A stretch of 35,414 nucleotides of DNA from Lachnoclostridium sp. An131 (GTDB lineage Bacteria; Bacillota; Clostridia; Lachnospirales; Lachnospiraceae), in NCBI RefSeq assembly GCF_002160825.1, contig NZ_NFLI01000024.1, forward strand, positions 1 through 35,414. The letters are read 5' to 3'. A program made the position numbers and the translations under genes. Numbering within the stretch: the stretch's first letter is position 1; every line of letters begins with the position of its first letter. Shown here one piece after another: positions 29,748 through 35,414 of the stretch. The notes under the pieces were generated by a model. It was given only the letters and a program-made list of their open reading frames with translations. It searched no databases and was not told the DNA's origin.

Positions 29748-30872
29748 TCACTCCGGCCCCAGCGCCCGGCCTGACTTCTCCTCCACTCTTTTCAAGGCGC
29801 GGTTCACTCTGTCCGCTGATCTGCTCTTCAGCTCCTCCAGCTTCCCATCAAGCGCCTCTCTGTCCGCTTCTGTCTCCAGCATTTTTTCCAGCTCCTCTGC
29901 AGATTCTCCGTCCCAGAGATGCGCCTGCGCGCCCACCTCTTCAATCAGCGCGCTTATCTTCGGATACTTGGCTACCGTACAGAACCGTTTTGCAAACAGA
30001 AGGGAGAATATCGTACCGTGAAACGTCGTCGTCACACAGCACTCTGCCCCCGCGACCAGACCTGCGAAATCCAGAGGAGAAGCAGAAACTGCCTCGTCGG
30101 CAATATCAATATCCATGCAGGCGGACACAATTCTGTACCCGTGCTTCCCTGCAAACTCCTTCAAGAGCCTGCTCTGCGCCTCCGTCAGCCCATATGTGTA
30201 CACAAGCATATAGTTCCCGGGGAGCTTAAGGCTCTCATGCTTCCGGAAAATAGCTCTGTCCACCATCAGCGTCGGGTCGCAGACCAGCTCCGGAGCCCGC
30301 CCTGTAATCTCTTTTATAATCTCCCCGGTATGTCTGTCGCGCACCAGAATCTCGTCAAATCCCCGGATCGCTTCCTCCAGCCGCGGATATTTGTCAAAGT
30401 CTTCCCGCTGTGCATTTCCCGCGCTGACTGCAGCCGCAAGCTTTGCCTTCCCGCTCCCATAGCTAGCGCAGGCATAAAACGGAACATCCAGATTCAGATT
30501 GTTCAAATTCCAGATTTCATCACTGCCGCACACCAGGCAGTCTATATCAGAAAGCTCTCCGGGTCTCCGAAGGCGGAACTGCTTCCACGCCTCCTGGTAA
30601 TAAGGAAACTGGCTCCTGTAATACCTGTTTTCTCTCTGAATTCTTTTTCTGTTTACCGTATATTTCAGGCAGGTTCTCCAGATCCTTCTGACGAATCCGC
30701 ACTCCTCCTCCGGCTTCCTTGTCGTAAACAGGGCGAGGTTTTCCTCCTCTGTCATCCTCTGGACAAAATACACCTGATGCCCCTGCTCCTTCAGATACGC
30801 CTGCATCGCATATGCCTGCAGAAAGGAGCCGAAATTGAGACCGTCATAAACCGTAACTACCGCAATTTTCAT
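29748..30872 (-). CDS. Polysaccharide pyruvyl transferase family protein
   Basis: A 374-residue protein of the PF04230 type, whose members add ketal pyruvate groups to surface sugars or act as related transferases. It opens MKIAVVTVYDGLNFGSFLQA, a typical start for this family in gut clostridia. It has the CLVCGSDEIWN motif near 130-140, CDPTLMVDR in the middle, and the late signature CVTTTFHGTIFSLLFAK. There is no signal peptide, so it acts at the inner face. No polysaccharide genes are nearby; it leads a unit with nth and two rRNA methyltransferases. ATG 30872 is preferred over an in-frame start at 30938, with GAGGT seven bases before it. The acceptor is unknown. Confidence 0.88.
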   Translation of the reverse strand: MKIAVVTVYDGLNFGSFLQAYAMQAYLKEQGHQVYFVQRMTEEENLALFTTRKPEEECGFVRRIWRTCLKYTVNRKRIQRENRYYRSQFPYYQEAWKQFRLRRPGELSDIDCLVCGSDEIWNLNNLNLDVPFYACASYGSGKAKLAAAVSAGNAQREDFDKYPRLEEAIRGFDEILVRDRHTGEIIKEITGRAPELVCDPTLMVDRAIFRKHESLKLPGNYMLVYTYGLTEAQSRLLKEFAGKHGYRIVSACMDIDIADEAVSASPLDFAGLVAGAECCVTTTFHGTIFSLLFAKRFCTVAKYPKISALIEEVGAQAHLWDGESAEELEKMLETEADREALDGKLEELKSRSADRVNRALKRVEEKSGRALGPE

Positions 30873-30945
30873 TATCCATACCTCATGCTTTCTCTTTTTC
30901 TGCCGCCCAAAAGCCTGCACGCGGCAGAAGCTCCGCATGTGATCC

Positions 30946-30974
30946 AGTATAATAAAAAAACCGGCAAATGTCTA
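30946..30974 (-). promoter_or_regulatory. Promoter of the pyruvyltransferase-nth-methyltransferase operon
   Basis: On the minus strand TAGACA (30969-30974), 17-base spacer, TATACT (30946-30951). Confidence 0.7.
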
Positions 30975-30994
30975 CTCATGAACCGCAATCTCTC

Positions 30995-31023
30995 TTGTTA
31001 TTTCCCGGCGGTTATGATAGAAT
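30995..31023 (+). promoter_or_regulatory. Promoter of tRNA-Val
   Basis: TTGTTA (30995-31000), 17-base spacer, TAGAAT (31018-31023), 37 bases before the tRNA. Confidence 0.65.
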
Positions 31024-31059
31024 ATCGAAGGATATAGATTTCGAATATCTCATGCCTAT

Positions 31060-31133
31060 GGAAGCATAGCTCAGCTGGGATGAGCGCTCGCCTGACTAGC
31101 GGGAGGTCAAGGGTTCGAGCCCCTTTGCTTCCA
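31060..31133 (+). tRNA. tRNA-Val (anticodon GAC)
   Basis: A 74-base cloverleaf. The acceptor stem is GGAAGCA/TGCTTCC, the D arm TAGCTCAGCTGGGATGAGC, the anticodon stem CTCGC/GCGGG around loop CTGACTA (anticodon GAC), and the T stem AAGGG/CCCTT with loop TTCGAGC. CCA is not encoded. The likely terminator is the long hairpin at 31309-31354. Confidence 0.95.
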
Positions 31134-31308
31134 CTTTGGCGCCAGTTCCGGGGAGGAGTGCGGTTTCGCCCGTATCGCCGGTGTCCGGTCTCACACATCT
31201 ATTATCCCGAGAACACGCGGCGGCTGGAGCCTTTTCAAGCATTCTCTCTGCCGCTGCGGCTAGCGGAGTACCAGAAAATACATAAAACGGGCTGGTCCTG
31301 TAAAAACT

Positions 31309-31354
31309 CAGGGCGGGACGCCTGCAGAAAATCCTCTGCAGGCGCCCCGCCCTG
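31309..31354. terminator. Long bidirectional terminator hairpin
   Basis: CAGGGCGGG-A-CGCCTGCAGA pairs with TCTGCAGGCG-C-CCCGCCCTG around AAATCC. On the minus strand it is followed by AGTTTTTACAGG, a good T tract; on the plus strand by AATTCTTG. An outer GGCTGG/CCAGCC pair encloses a larger region. Confidence 0.8.
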
Positions 31355-31408
31355 AATTCTTGCGCAGCCTGCTGCTTTCCAGCCATAAGCCCCGCCAAAA
31401 TCTGCGCA

Positions 31409-31562
31409 CAAAAAGAGCCCGCTCCGCGCAGGCTCCGTATCTTTTCGAGGGAGTGGGGGCTTCCTCTCGGAAGTCCCCGAGTGTTATGAATGAAATACTG
31501 ATATGTGTTCTTGCTACATGTTTAATATACCAGTAATTTGTGACTAATCTATGTACTCCCTC
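31409..31562 (-). ncRNA. Candidate structured RNA ending in an intrinsic terminator
   Basis: On the minus strand GAGGGAGT (31555-31562) can pair with ACTCCCTC (31447-31454), closing a junction. Arm one is ACTGGTAT/ATATCAGT (31527-31534 with 31497-31504). Arm two is GGGGACTTCC/GGAAGCCCC (31469-31478 with 31456-31464). A separate hairpin GAGCCTGC...GCGGGCTC followed by TTTTT (31411-31435) would end the RNA. A TATACA lies just upstream, without a clear -35. It could be an independent small RNA, a 3' fragment of the ABC transporter message, or chance folding. I do not recognise a known RNA family. Confidence 0.35.
31411..31435 (-). terminator. Minus-strand terminator downstream of the ABC operon
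   Basis: GAGCC-TGC...GC-GGGCTC on the minus strand, followed by five T residues and TGTGCG. Confidence 0.75.
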
Positions 31563-31632
31563 TAAAAAATGTATAAAGTGGATTAAGAAATTCTTACGAA
31601 AGACGAAAGAAATCAAAAACTGCAGTTTTCCT

Positions 31633-32355
31633 CTACAATACCTTGGACAGGAAATCCTGAAGCCTCGGATCCTTCGGATTTTCAAAGAATTCCTTCGGGG
31701 TATTCTCCTCCATGACAGCTCCCTCATCCATGAATACCACACGGGTTCCCACCTCTCTGGCAAACCCCATTTCATGGGTGACTACGACCATCGTCATCCC
31801 CTCATCTGCCAGCTTCTTCATCAGCTCCAGCACCTCGCCCACCATTTCCGGGTCGAGCGCTGAGGTGGGCTCATCGAAAAGCATTACCTCCGGATTCATG
31901 GCAAGAGAGCGCACAATGGCAATTCTCTGCTTCTGCCCGCCGGAAAGCTGCGCAGGATAAGAGTCTGCCTTCTCCTCCAGATTCACCAGCTTTAAAAGGC
32001 GCATAGCCTCAGCTTCCGCCTCGTCCTTCGTCTTCAGCTTCAGCTGCACGGGAGCCAGCATAATGTTCTTCTTCACAGTCAGGTTTGCAAACAGGTTAAA
32101 ATGCTGAAATACCATTCCCATCCGCCGTCTGATCAGATTCACGTCCACACCTGGAGCCGTGATTTCCTGCCCGTCAAAGATGATAGAGCCGCCTGTAGGC
32201 TGCTCCAGCAGGTTCAGGCAGCGAAGAAAGGTCGATTTTCCAGAACCGGACGGCCCTACGATCACCACCTTTTCTCCCGGGCTGATGTGCATGTCAATGC
32301 CGGAGAGCACCTGATTGTCTCCAAACGTCTTCTTTAATCCCTTAACGTAAATCAC
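31633..32355 (-). CDS. Polar amino acid ABC transporter, ATP-binding protein
   Basis: Cytoplasmic ATPase subunit that powers uptake of a polar amino acid. Its 240 residues have all nucleotide-binding motifs: Walker [13 protein letters not shown]-loop [10 protein letters not shown], signature [11 protein letters not shown], Walker [14 protein letters not shown] and the H-loop VVTHEMGFA, as in the GlnQ/ArtP group. The start codon is GTG at 32355, with GGAGG ten bases upstream; it overlaps the permease gene by 14 bases. Third gene of the binding protein-permease-ATPase operon. Confidence 0.95.
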   Translation of the reverse strand: MIYVKGLKKTFGDNQVLSGIDMHISPGEKVVIVGPSGSGKSTFLRCLNLLEQPTGGSIIFDGQEITAPGVDVNLIRRRMGMVFQHFNLFANLTVKKNIMLAPVQLKLKTKDEAEAEAMRLLKLVNLEEKADSYPAQLSGGQKQRIAIVRSLAMNPEVMLFDEPTSALDPEMVGEVLELMKKLADEGMTMVVVTHEMGFAREVGTRVVFMDEGAVMEENTPKEFFENPKDPRLQDFLSKVL

Positions 32356-33073
32356 TCTGTCTCAGCCTCCTCTCCAGTCTGCCCAGAACCCAGGACAGGA
32401 AAAGTACCATAATAAGATAAATCACCGCGATTGCGATATAGGGAACAAATGCCTGATAGGTTTTCGCCTGAATCAGCATGGCGCCCTTAGTCAAATCCTT
32501 CAAGCCGATGACAGTCACCACAGAGGTTTCTTTCAAAAGTGTGATCAGCTCATTTCCCAGAGCAGGCAGAATATTCTTAATCGCCTGAGGAATGATGACA
32601 AAACGCATCGTCGTCGCATAATTCAGTCCCAGAGAACGGCCCGCCTCCATCTGCCCTTTGTCAATAGACATAATGCCGGAACGGACAATCTCCGCCACAT
32701 AAGCTCCGGAATTGATGCCGAAGGACAGAATCGCACAGCGGATCATGTTCCCGTCTGTAGCCCGGGCGCTGGCCCAGATGACAAACCACATGATCAAAAG
32801 CTGTACCAGCATAGGTGTACCGCGGATTACCGTCAGATACACCTTGCAGATCCCGTTCAAAAGCCGCAGCACAATACTTTTTTTCTTCTCCGGCTGCTGA
32901 TCATGGGCGGAGCGTATGATTGCCACAATCACACCCAGCACCAGGCCCAGGATCAGTGCAAAAACCGTCACAAGCAGAGTGACGCCAATGCCTCTGACAA
33001 AATACTGATAATTGTTATCCAGAATAAAGGTCTGATAAATTCCCAGCTTCAGTTCTTCTATAAATTCTCCCAC
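32342..33073 (-). CDS. Polar amino acid ABC transporter, permease protein
   Basis: Inner-membrane channel subunit of the HisM/GlnP type, about 243 residues with roughly five membrane segments. [20 protein letters not shown] at the N-terminus and [20 protein letters not shown], followed by [20 protein letters not shown], form the EAA loop that docks on the ATPase. The start is probably GTG 33073, with AAAGGGGGC eight bases before it; the frame extends to 33118 but that start has no site. It lies about 215 bases after the binding-protein gene, with a terminator-like hairpin between. A single permease gene suggests a homodimeric channel. Confidence 0.92.
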   Translation of the reverse strand: MGEFIEELKLGIYQTFILDNNYQYFVRGIGVTLLVTVFALILGLVLGVIVAIIRSAHDQQPEKKKSIVLRLLNGICKVYLTVIRGTPMLVQLLIMWFVIWASARATDGNMIRCAILSFGINSGAYVAEIVRSGIMSIDKGQMEAGRSLGLNYATTMRFVIIPQAIKNILPALGNELITLLKETSVVTVIGLKDLTKGAMLIQAKTYQAFVPYIAIAVIYLIMVLFLSWVLGRLERRLRQSDLR

Positions 33074-33160
33074 GCCGCATGGCCCCCTTTCGTAACAGCG
33101 TCCGTGTACAAAGGGCAAACCAGCTCTTCCTTTTGTCCCTTGTATACTGACGCTATAAAA

Positions 33161-33194
33161 CGAGGGTGTTCCATCTGCTGCCTGAACACCCTCG
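33161..33194 (-). terminator. Intercistronic terminator between binding-protein and permease genes
   Basis: Perfect 11-base arms CGAGGGTGTTC and GAACACCCTCG around 12 bases, followed on the minus strand by TTTTATAGC. Partial termination here would make more binding protein than membrane components, a common arrangement for such operons. Confidence 0.78.
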
Positions 33195-33289
33195 CTGATG
33201 CTCTTGAATTTCAGATTTTCAAGCTGAACAGGTACGCCTCACACTTCCTGCGTCCGGCTCCATGCTCTTTCTCTTTTCTGCCGATTCTC

Positions 33290-34168
33290 TTACTCTGCAG
33301 AGATGTACTTGTCAAGAATACCCTGAACTGTGCCATCCTCAATCAGCTCATTCAACGCCGTATTGATCGCGTCCTTCAGTCCCGTGTTATCCTTGGATAC
33401 GGCAATTGCGTAATCCTCCACAGCGTACTCTGTATCCAGAATCGTCAGCCCCTCGTTAGCCTCCACGAAGCTGAGGGCCGGCTGCTGGTCAATAACGACG
33501 CAGTCTACCTTGCCGTCCATCAGAGCCTGTACCGCTGTCGCTCCATTCGGATAAGGAATTACATTCTCATCGCCATAATCTTCTGTGCAGTACTGCCATC
33601 CGGTCGTAGACTCCTGCACACCGATCAGTTTTCCTTCCAGATCATCTACAGAGGCAATCTCGGATCCTTCCGGTACGATAACCACCTGAACGCCAGTCGC
33701 ATAAGAGTCTGTAAAATCTACATTTTCCAGTCTGTCCGGCTCAACGGTCATTCCGGCAATACCTACATCTACCTTGCCAGTCTGAACTGCAGTGATAATG
33801 GAACCGAAGTCCATATCTACGATTTCCAGGGTCAGGCCCAGCTTTTCAGCAATCGCCTGGGCAACCTCAGCATCGATTCCTACAATAGCGTCCCCCTCAT
33901 AGTACTCATACGGCGGGAATGCCGCATTCGTACCCATGGTAAGTACACCCTCTGTCGCAGTTGTCACTTCTCCGGCCGCTGCGGTGTCAGCAGCCTCCTC
34001 TGTATCTGCCGCAGCCGTCTCATCCTCTGCCGCTTCTGTCTCATCCGTAGTCTCTTCCACAGCAACCTCTGCGTCTGAAGTCACAGTCTCATCTGCCGTG
34101 CCAGATCCGCAGGCCGCAAGTGAAAAGCACATTGCACCTGCCAGTAATACAGCCACCAATTTTTTCAT
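33290..34168 (-). CDS. Polar amino acid ABC transporter, substrate-binding lipoprotein
   Basis: Extracellular solute-binding protein of family 3, about 292 residues. The signal segment ends in the lipobox SLAACG, so it is membrane-anchored. A long acidic, Thr/Ala/Glu-rich linker (about 25-75) precedes the bilobed domain: VLTMGTNAAFPPYEYYEGDA, GIDAEVAQAIAEKLGL, VDVGIAGMTVEPDRLENVDF. These match amino acid binding proteins; the exact substrate (for example glutamine, arginine or cystine) is not fixed. ATG 34168 (MKKLVAVLL) has GGGAGG seven bases before it. First gene of the transporter operon. Confidence 0.93.
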   Translation of the reverse strand: MKKLVAVLLAGAMCFSLAACGSGTADETVTSDAEVAVEETTDETEAAEDETAAADTEEAADTAAAGEVTTATEGVLTMGTNAAFPPYEYYEGDAIVGIDAEVAQAIAEKLGLTLEIVDMDFGSIITAVQTGKVDVGIAGMTVEPDRLENVDFTDSYATGVQVVIVPEGSEIASVDDLEGKLIGVQESTTGWQYCTEDYGDENVIPYPNGATAVQALMDGKVDCVVIDQQPALSFVEANEGLTILDTEYAVEDYAIAVSKDNTGLKDAINTALNELIEDGTVQGILDKYISAE

Positions 34169-34237
34169 AGTATTTCCTCCCATTGATTAAAGTAAGTGAA
34201 ATCTACTATGCTATGCGTAAACATTTCACTCTGCTAC

Positions 34238-34265
34238 ATTTTATCATCATTTCAGAAAAAAGCAA
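34238..34265 (-). promoter_or_regulatory. Predicted promoter of the ABC transporter operon
   Basis: On the minus strand TTGCTT (34260-34265), 16-base spacer, TAAAAT (34238-34243). The leader has a seven-base inverted repeat GTGAAAT/ATTTCAC. Confidence 0.5.
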
Positions 34266-34352
34266 GAGACAAGACGTATAAATCCGAAGAAATCCTGCAT
34301 AAATTTTCGTTTTTCATTCATAACGTCCCTTAAACTACCCTTCCGTTCGACA

Positions 34353-34380
34353 TTGACAACCCGGCGGAGTGTGGTATACT
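34353..34380 (+). promoter_or_regulatory. Promoter of uppP
   Basis: Perfect TTGACA (34353-34358), 16-base spacer, TATACT (34375-34380). Confidence 0.78.
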
Positions 34381-34394
34381 GATAATCTAAAAAG

Positions 34395-34429
34395 CGGCAT
34401 TTACTTTCTTCTCGAAGACTGAAATGCCG
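34395..34429 (+). promoter_or_regulatory. Leader hairpin before the uppP ribosome binding site
   Basis: CGGCATTT (34395-34402) pairs with AAATGCCG (34422-34429), with a nested TTCTTC/GAAGA stem. It ends a few bases before the TGAGGA site. It may stabilise the message or modulate translation; the role is unknown. Confidence 0.45.
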
Positions 34430-34447
34430 GGAAATGAGGATTTTAAT

Positions 34448-35272
34448 ATGAATATTTTGGAATGGCTGAAGGTTCTTCTTCTGGGCATCGTGGAGGGCTT
34501 GACAGAATGGCTCCCCATCAGCAGCACAGGCCATATGATTCTCGTAGATGAATTTATTCACCTGAATGTAAGCGATGAATTTAAGGAAATGTTCCTTGTG
34601 GTGATTCAGCTGGGAGCGATTCTTGCTGTAGTTGTCCTTTATTTCTGGAAGCTGTGGCCCTTTACCACTCCCTCCAAGGGCCTGTTCAAAAAGGATACCT
34701 GGTCGCTCTGGTTTAAGGTCATCGTGGCCGCGCTCCCTGCCGCTGTCATCGGCCTTCCCTTTGACGATCAGATCGACGCCCTGTTCTATAATTATCAGAC
34801 CGTGGCTGCTACACTGATCCTCTACGGCATACTCTTTATCGTCATTGAGAACCGGAACAGGAACCGCAGGCCAGTCATCAACAGCTTTGAACAGCTGAGC
34901 TACCCGACAGCTCTCCTTATCGGCGCCTTTCAGGTTCTTTCCCTGATTCCCGGTACCTCCCGCTCCGGAGCCACTATTCTGGGCGCCATGCTGATTGGAG
35001 CATCCCGTTACATAGCTGCAGAATTCAGCTTCTTTCTGGCGATTCCGGTCATGTTTGGAGCAAGCCTTCTGAAGCTGGTGAAATTCGGATTTAACTTTAC
35101 CGGGACAGAGCTGGCGGTTCTGCTGGTGGGAATGGCCACAGCCTTCCTTGTATCCGTCCTGGCTATCAAGTTCCTGATGAGCTATATTAAAAAGAACGAT
35201 TTCAAAGCCTTCGGCTGGTACCGGATTGTGCTTGGAATTCTTGTAATTGCATATTTTCTGATCGCCGGCTGA
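34448..35272 (+). CDS. uppP: Undecaprenyl-diphosphatase
   Basis: Membrane enzyme (BacA/UppP family) that dephosphorylates undecaprenyl diphosphate to recycle the lipid carrier for peptidoglycan; high levels give bacitracin resistance. It is about 274 residues with eight or so membrane segments. Motif one, [20 protein letters not shown], contains the catalytic Glu/His region. Motif two, [20 protein letters not shown], holds the catalytic serine/arginine loop. ATG 34448 is chosen, with TGAGGA seven bases before it, over an in-frame ATG at 34424 that lies inside the leader hairpin. Single gene with a strong promoter; no clear terminator is seen before the next insertion sequence. Confidence 0.95.
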   Translation: MNILEWLKVLLLGIVEGLTEWLPISSTGHMILVDEFIHLNVSDEFKEMFLVVIQLGAILAVVVLYFWKLWPFTTPSKGLFKKDTWSLWFKVIVAALPAAVIGLPFDDQIDALFYNYQTVAATLILYGILFIVIENRNRNRRPVINSFEQLSYPTALLIGAFQVLSLIPGTSRSGATILGAMLIGASRYIAAEFSFFLAIPVMFGASLLKLVKFGFNFTGTELAVLLVGMATAFLVSVLAIKFLMSYIKKNDFKAFGWYRIVLGILVIAYFLIAG

Positions 35273-35312
35273 CGCCGCACGGCAAAAAGCAGCGGGATAC
35301 CAAAATGATATG

Positions 35313-35358
35313 ATACCCTCAAGTAGGACACTAAAATATAAAAACCTACTTGGGGGTA
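35313..35358. repeat. Inverted repeat near the end of the right-hand insertion sequence
   Basis: TACCCTCAAGTAGG (35313-35326) and CCTACTTGGGGGTA (35345-35358) are complementary at 13 of 14 positions and stand just before the transposase ATG. The second arm contains the only GGGGG-like ribosome binding site. The outer border of the element is not certain. Confidence 0.6.
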
Positions 35359-35362
35359 TTTT

Positions 35363-35414
35363 ATGTCCAGAAAAAGCAAAATTGATGCAGTAGAAAAAGT
35401 AAAAATTGTAGAAC
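35363..35414 (+). CDS. Probable IS3-type transposase, N-terminal helix-turn-helix part (cut by window end)
   Basis: Only 17 codons are visible, MSRKSKIDAVEKVKIVE, which match the start of helix-turn-helix OrfA proteins of IS3-like elements. TGGGGG lies nine bases before the ATG. The frame runs off the window. Family assignment is tentative because so little is present. Confidence 0.55.
   Translation, partial: MSRKSKIDAVEKVKIVE

Larger units (their letters stand above)
31134..31632. other. Gene-free stretch between tRNA-Val and the ABC operon
   Basis: About 500 bases. From 31134 to 31300 I see nothing recognisable; open frames here lack ribosome binding sites and family similarity. The right part holds a long bidirectional hairpin (31309-31354), a minus-strand terminator (31411-31435) and a candidate structured RNA (to 31562). 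AAAACTGCAGTTTT near 31616-31629 is a weak hairpin just past the ABC ATPase stop. Confidence 0.55.

Noticed and set aside
31096-31398. Open frame of about 100 codons on the minus strand next to tRNA-Val
   Set aside because: It overlaps the tRNA region and a strong terminator hairpin, has no ribosome binding site, and its composition is unlike the real proteins here.
31308-31775. Open frame of 155 codons on the minus strand
   Set aside because: It overlaps the ABC ATPase gene out of frame and runs through two terminator hairpins; no recognisable domain.

Overview
The window looks like a chromosomal segment of a gut-type Clostridia, most likely Lachnospiraceae. Supporting signs are moderate GC, strong AGGAGG ribosome binding sites, short intergenic spaces with strong intrinsic terminators, a DUF1540 mini-protein, a PTS trehalose locus, two small ECF sigma modules, an Rpn-type PD-(D/E)XK gene and an ISLre2 element. 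All family names come from reading the translations; no database was searched.

Layout. 1-1664: an ISLre2-type insertion sequence whose left end lies at or before base 1. 1665-2799: a TPP riboswitch and thiamine ECF S-component gene (thiT), enclosed by two near-identical palindromic repeats in direct orientation. 2860-3700: a small lipoprotein/zinc-ribbon membrane protein pair. 3869-5257: a MATE exporter. 5417-8162: a PfkB sugar kinase-argS operon. 8409-9710: exonuclease III and a nicotinamidase-like hydrolase. 9943-10983: tRNA-Thr(CGT) divergent from a lipoprotein amidase. 11458-11637: DUF1540. 11754-13775: ECF sigma factor plus a large membrane-anchored partner. 14048-14968: an Rpn nuclease gene with a predicted gene-within-gene. 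15158-20000: the trehalose locus (treC, treP, divergent treR). 20180-21992: a second ECF sigma operon with three membrane proteins. 22337-24789: sirtuin-like protein, xpt and a YitT protein. 24995-26179: malic enzyme. 26408-30872: pyruvyltransferase-like protein, nth and two rRNA methyltransferases. 31060-31133: tRNA-Val(GAC). 31409-31562: a candidate structured RNA. 31633-34168: a polar amino acid ABC transporter. 34448-35272: uppP. 35363-35414: the start of another transposase gene.

How genes work together. Trehalose enters as trehalose-6-phosphate through TreP and is split by TreC. TreR probably acts on four copies of a TTGTTTAAACATGT-type operator, two of which overlap predicted promoters. 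ThiT is controlled by a TPP riboswitch whose downstream hairpin contains the ribosome binding site. The two ECF loci each pair a sigma factor with a membrane protein, a typical envelope-sensing arrangement.

Most unusual content. (1) Four long palindromic intergenic elements share an inner core but carry different self-complementary outer arms. (2) The Rpn gene has seven tetrapeptide repeats and a very good internal ribosome binding site, matching the known RpnL/RpnS toxin-antitoxin design. (3) A possible structured RNA lies downstream of the ABC transporter. (4) Two pairs of promoters on opposite strands face each other and overlap. I see no CRISPR array, no prophage and no clearly new multi-gene defence system.
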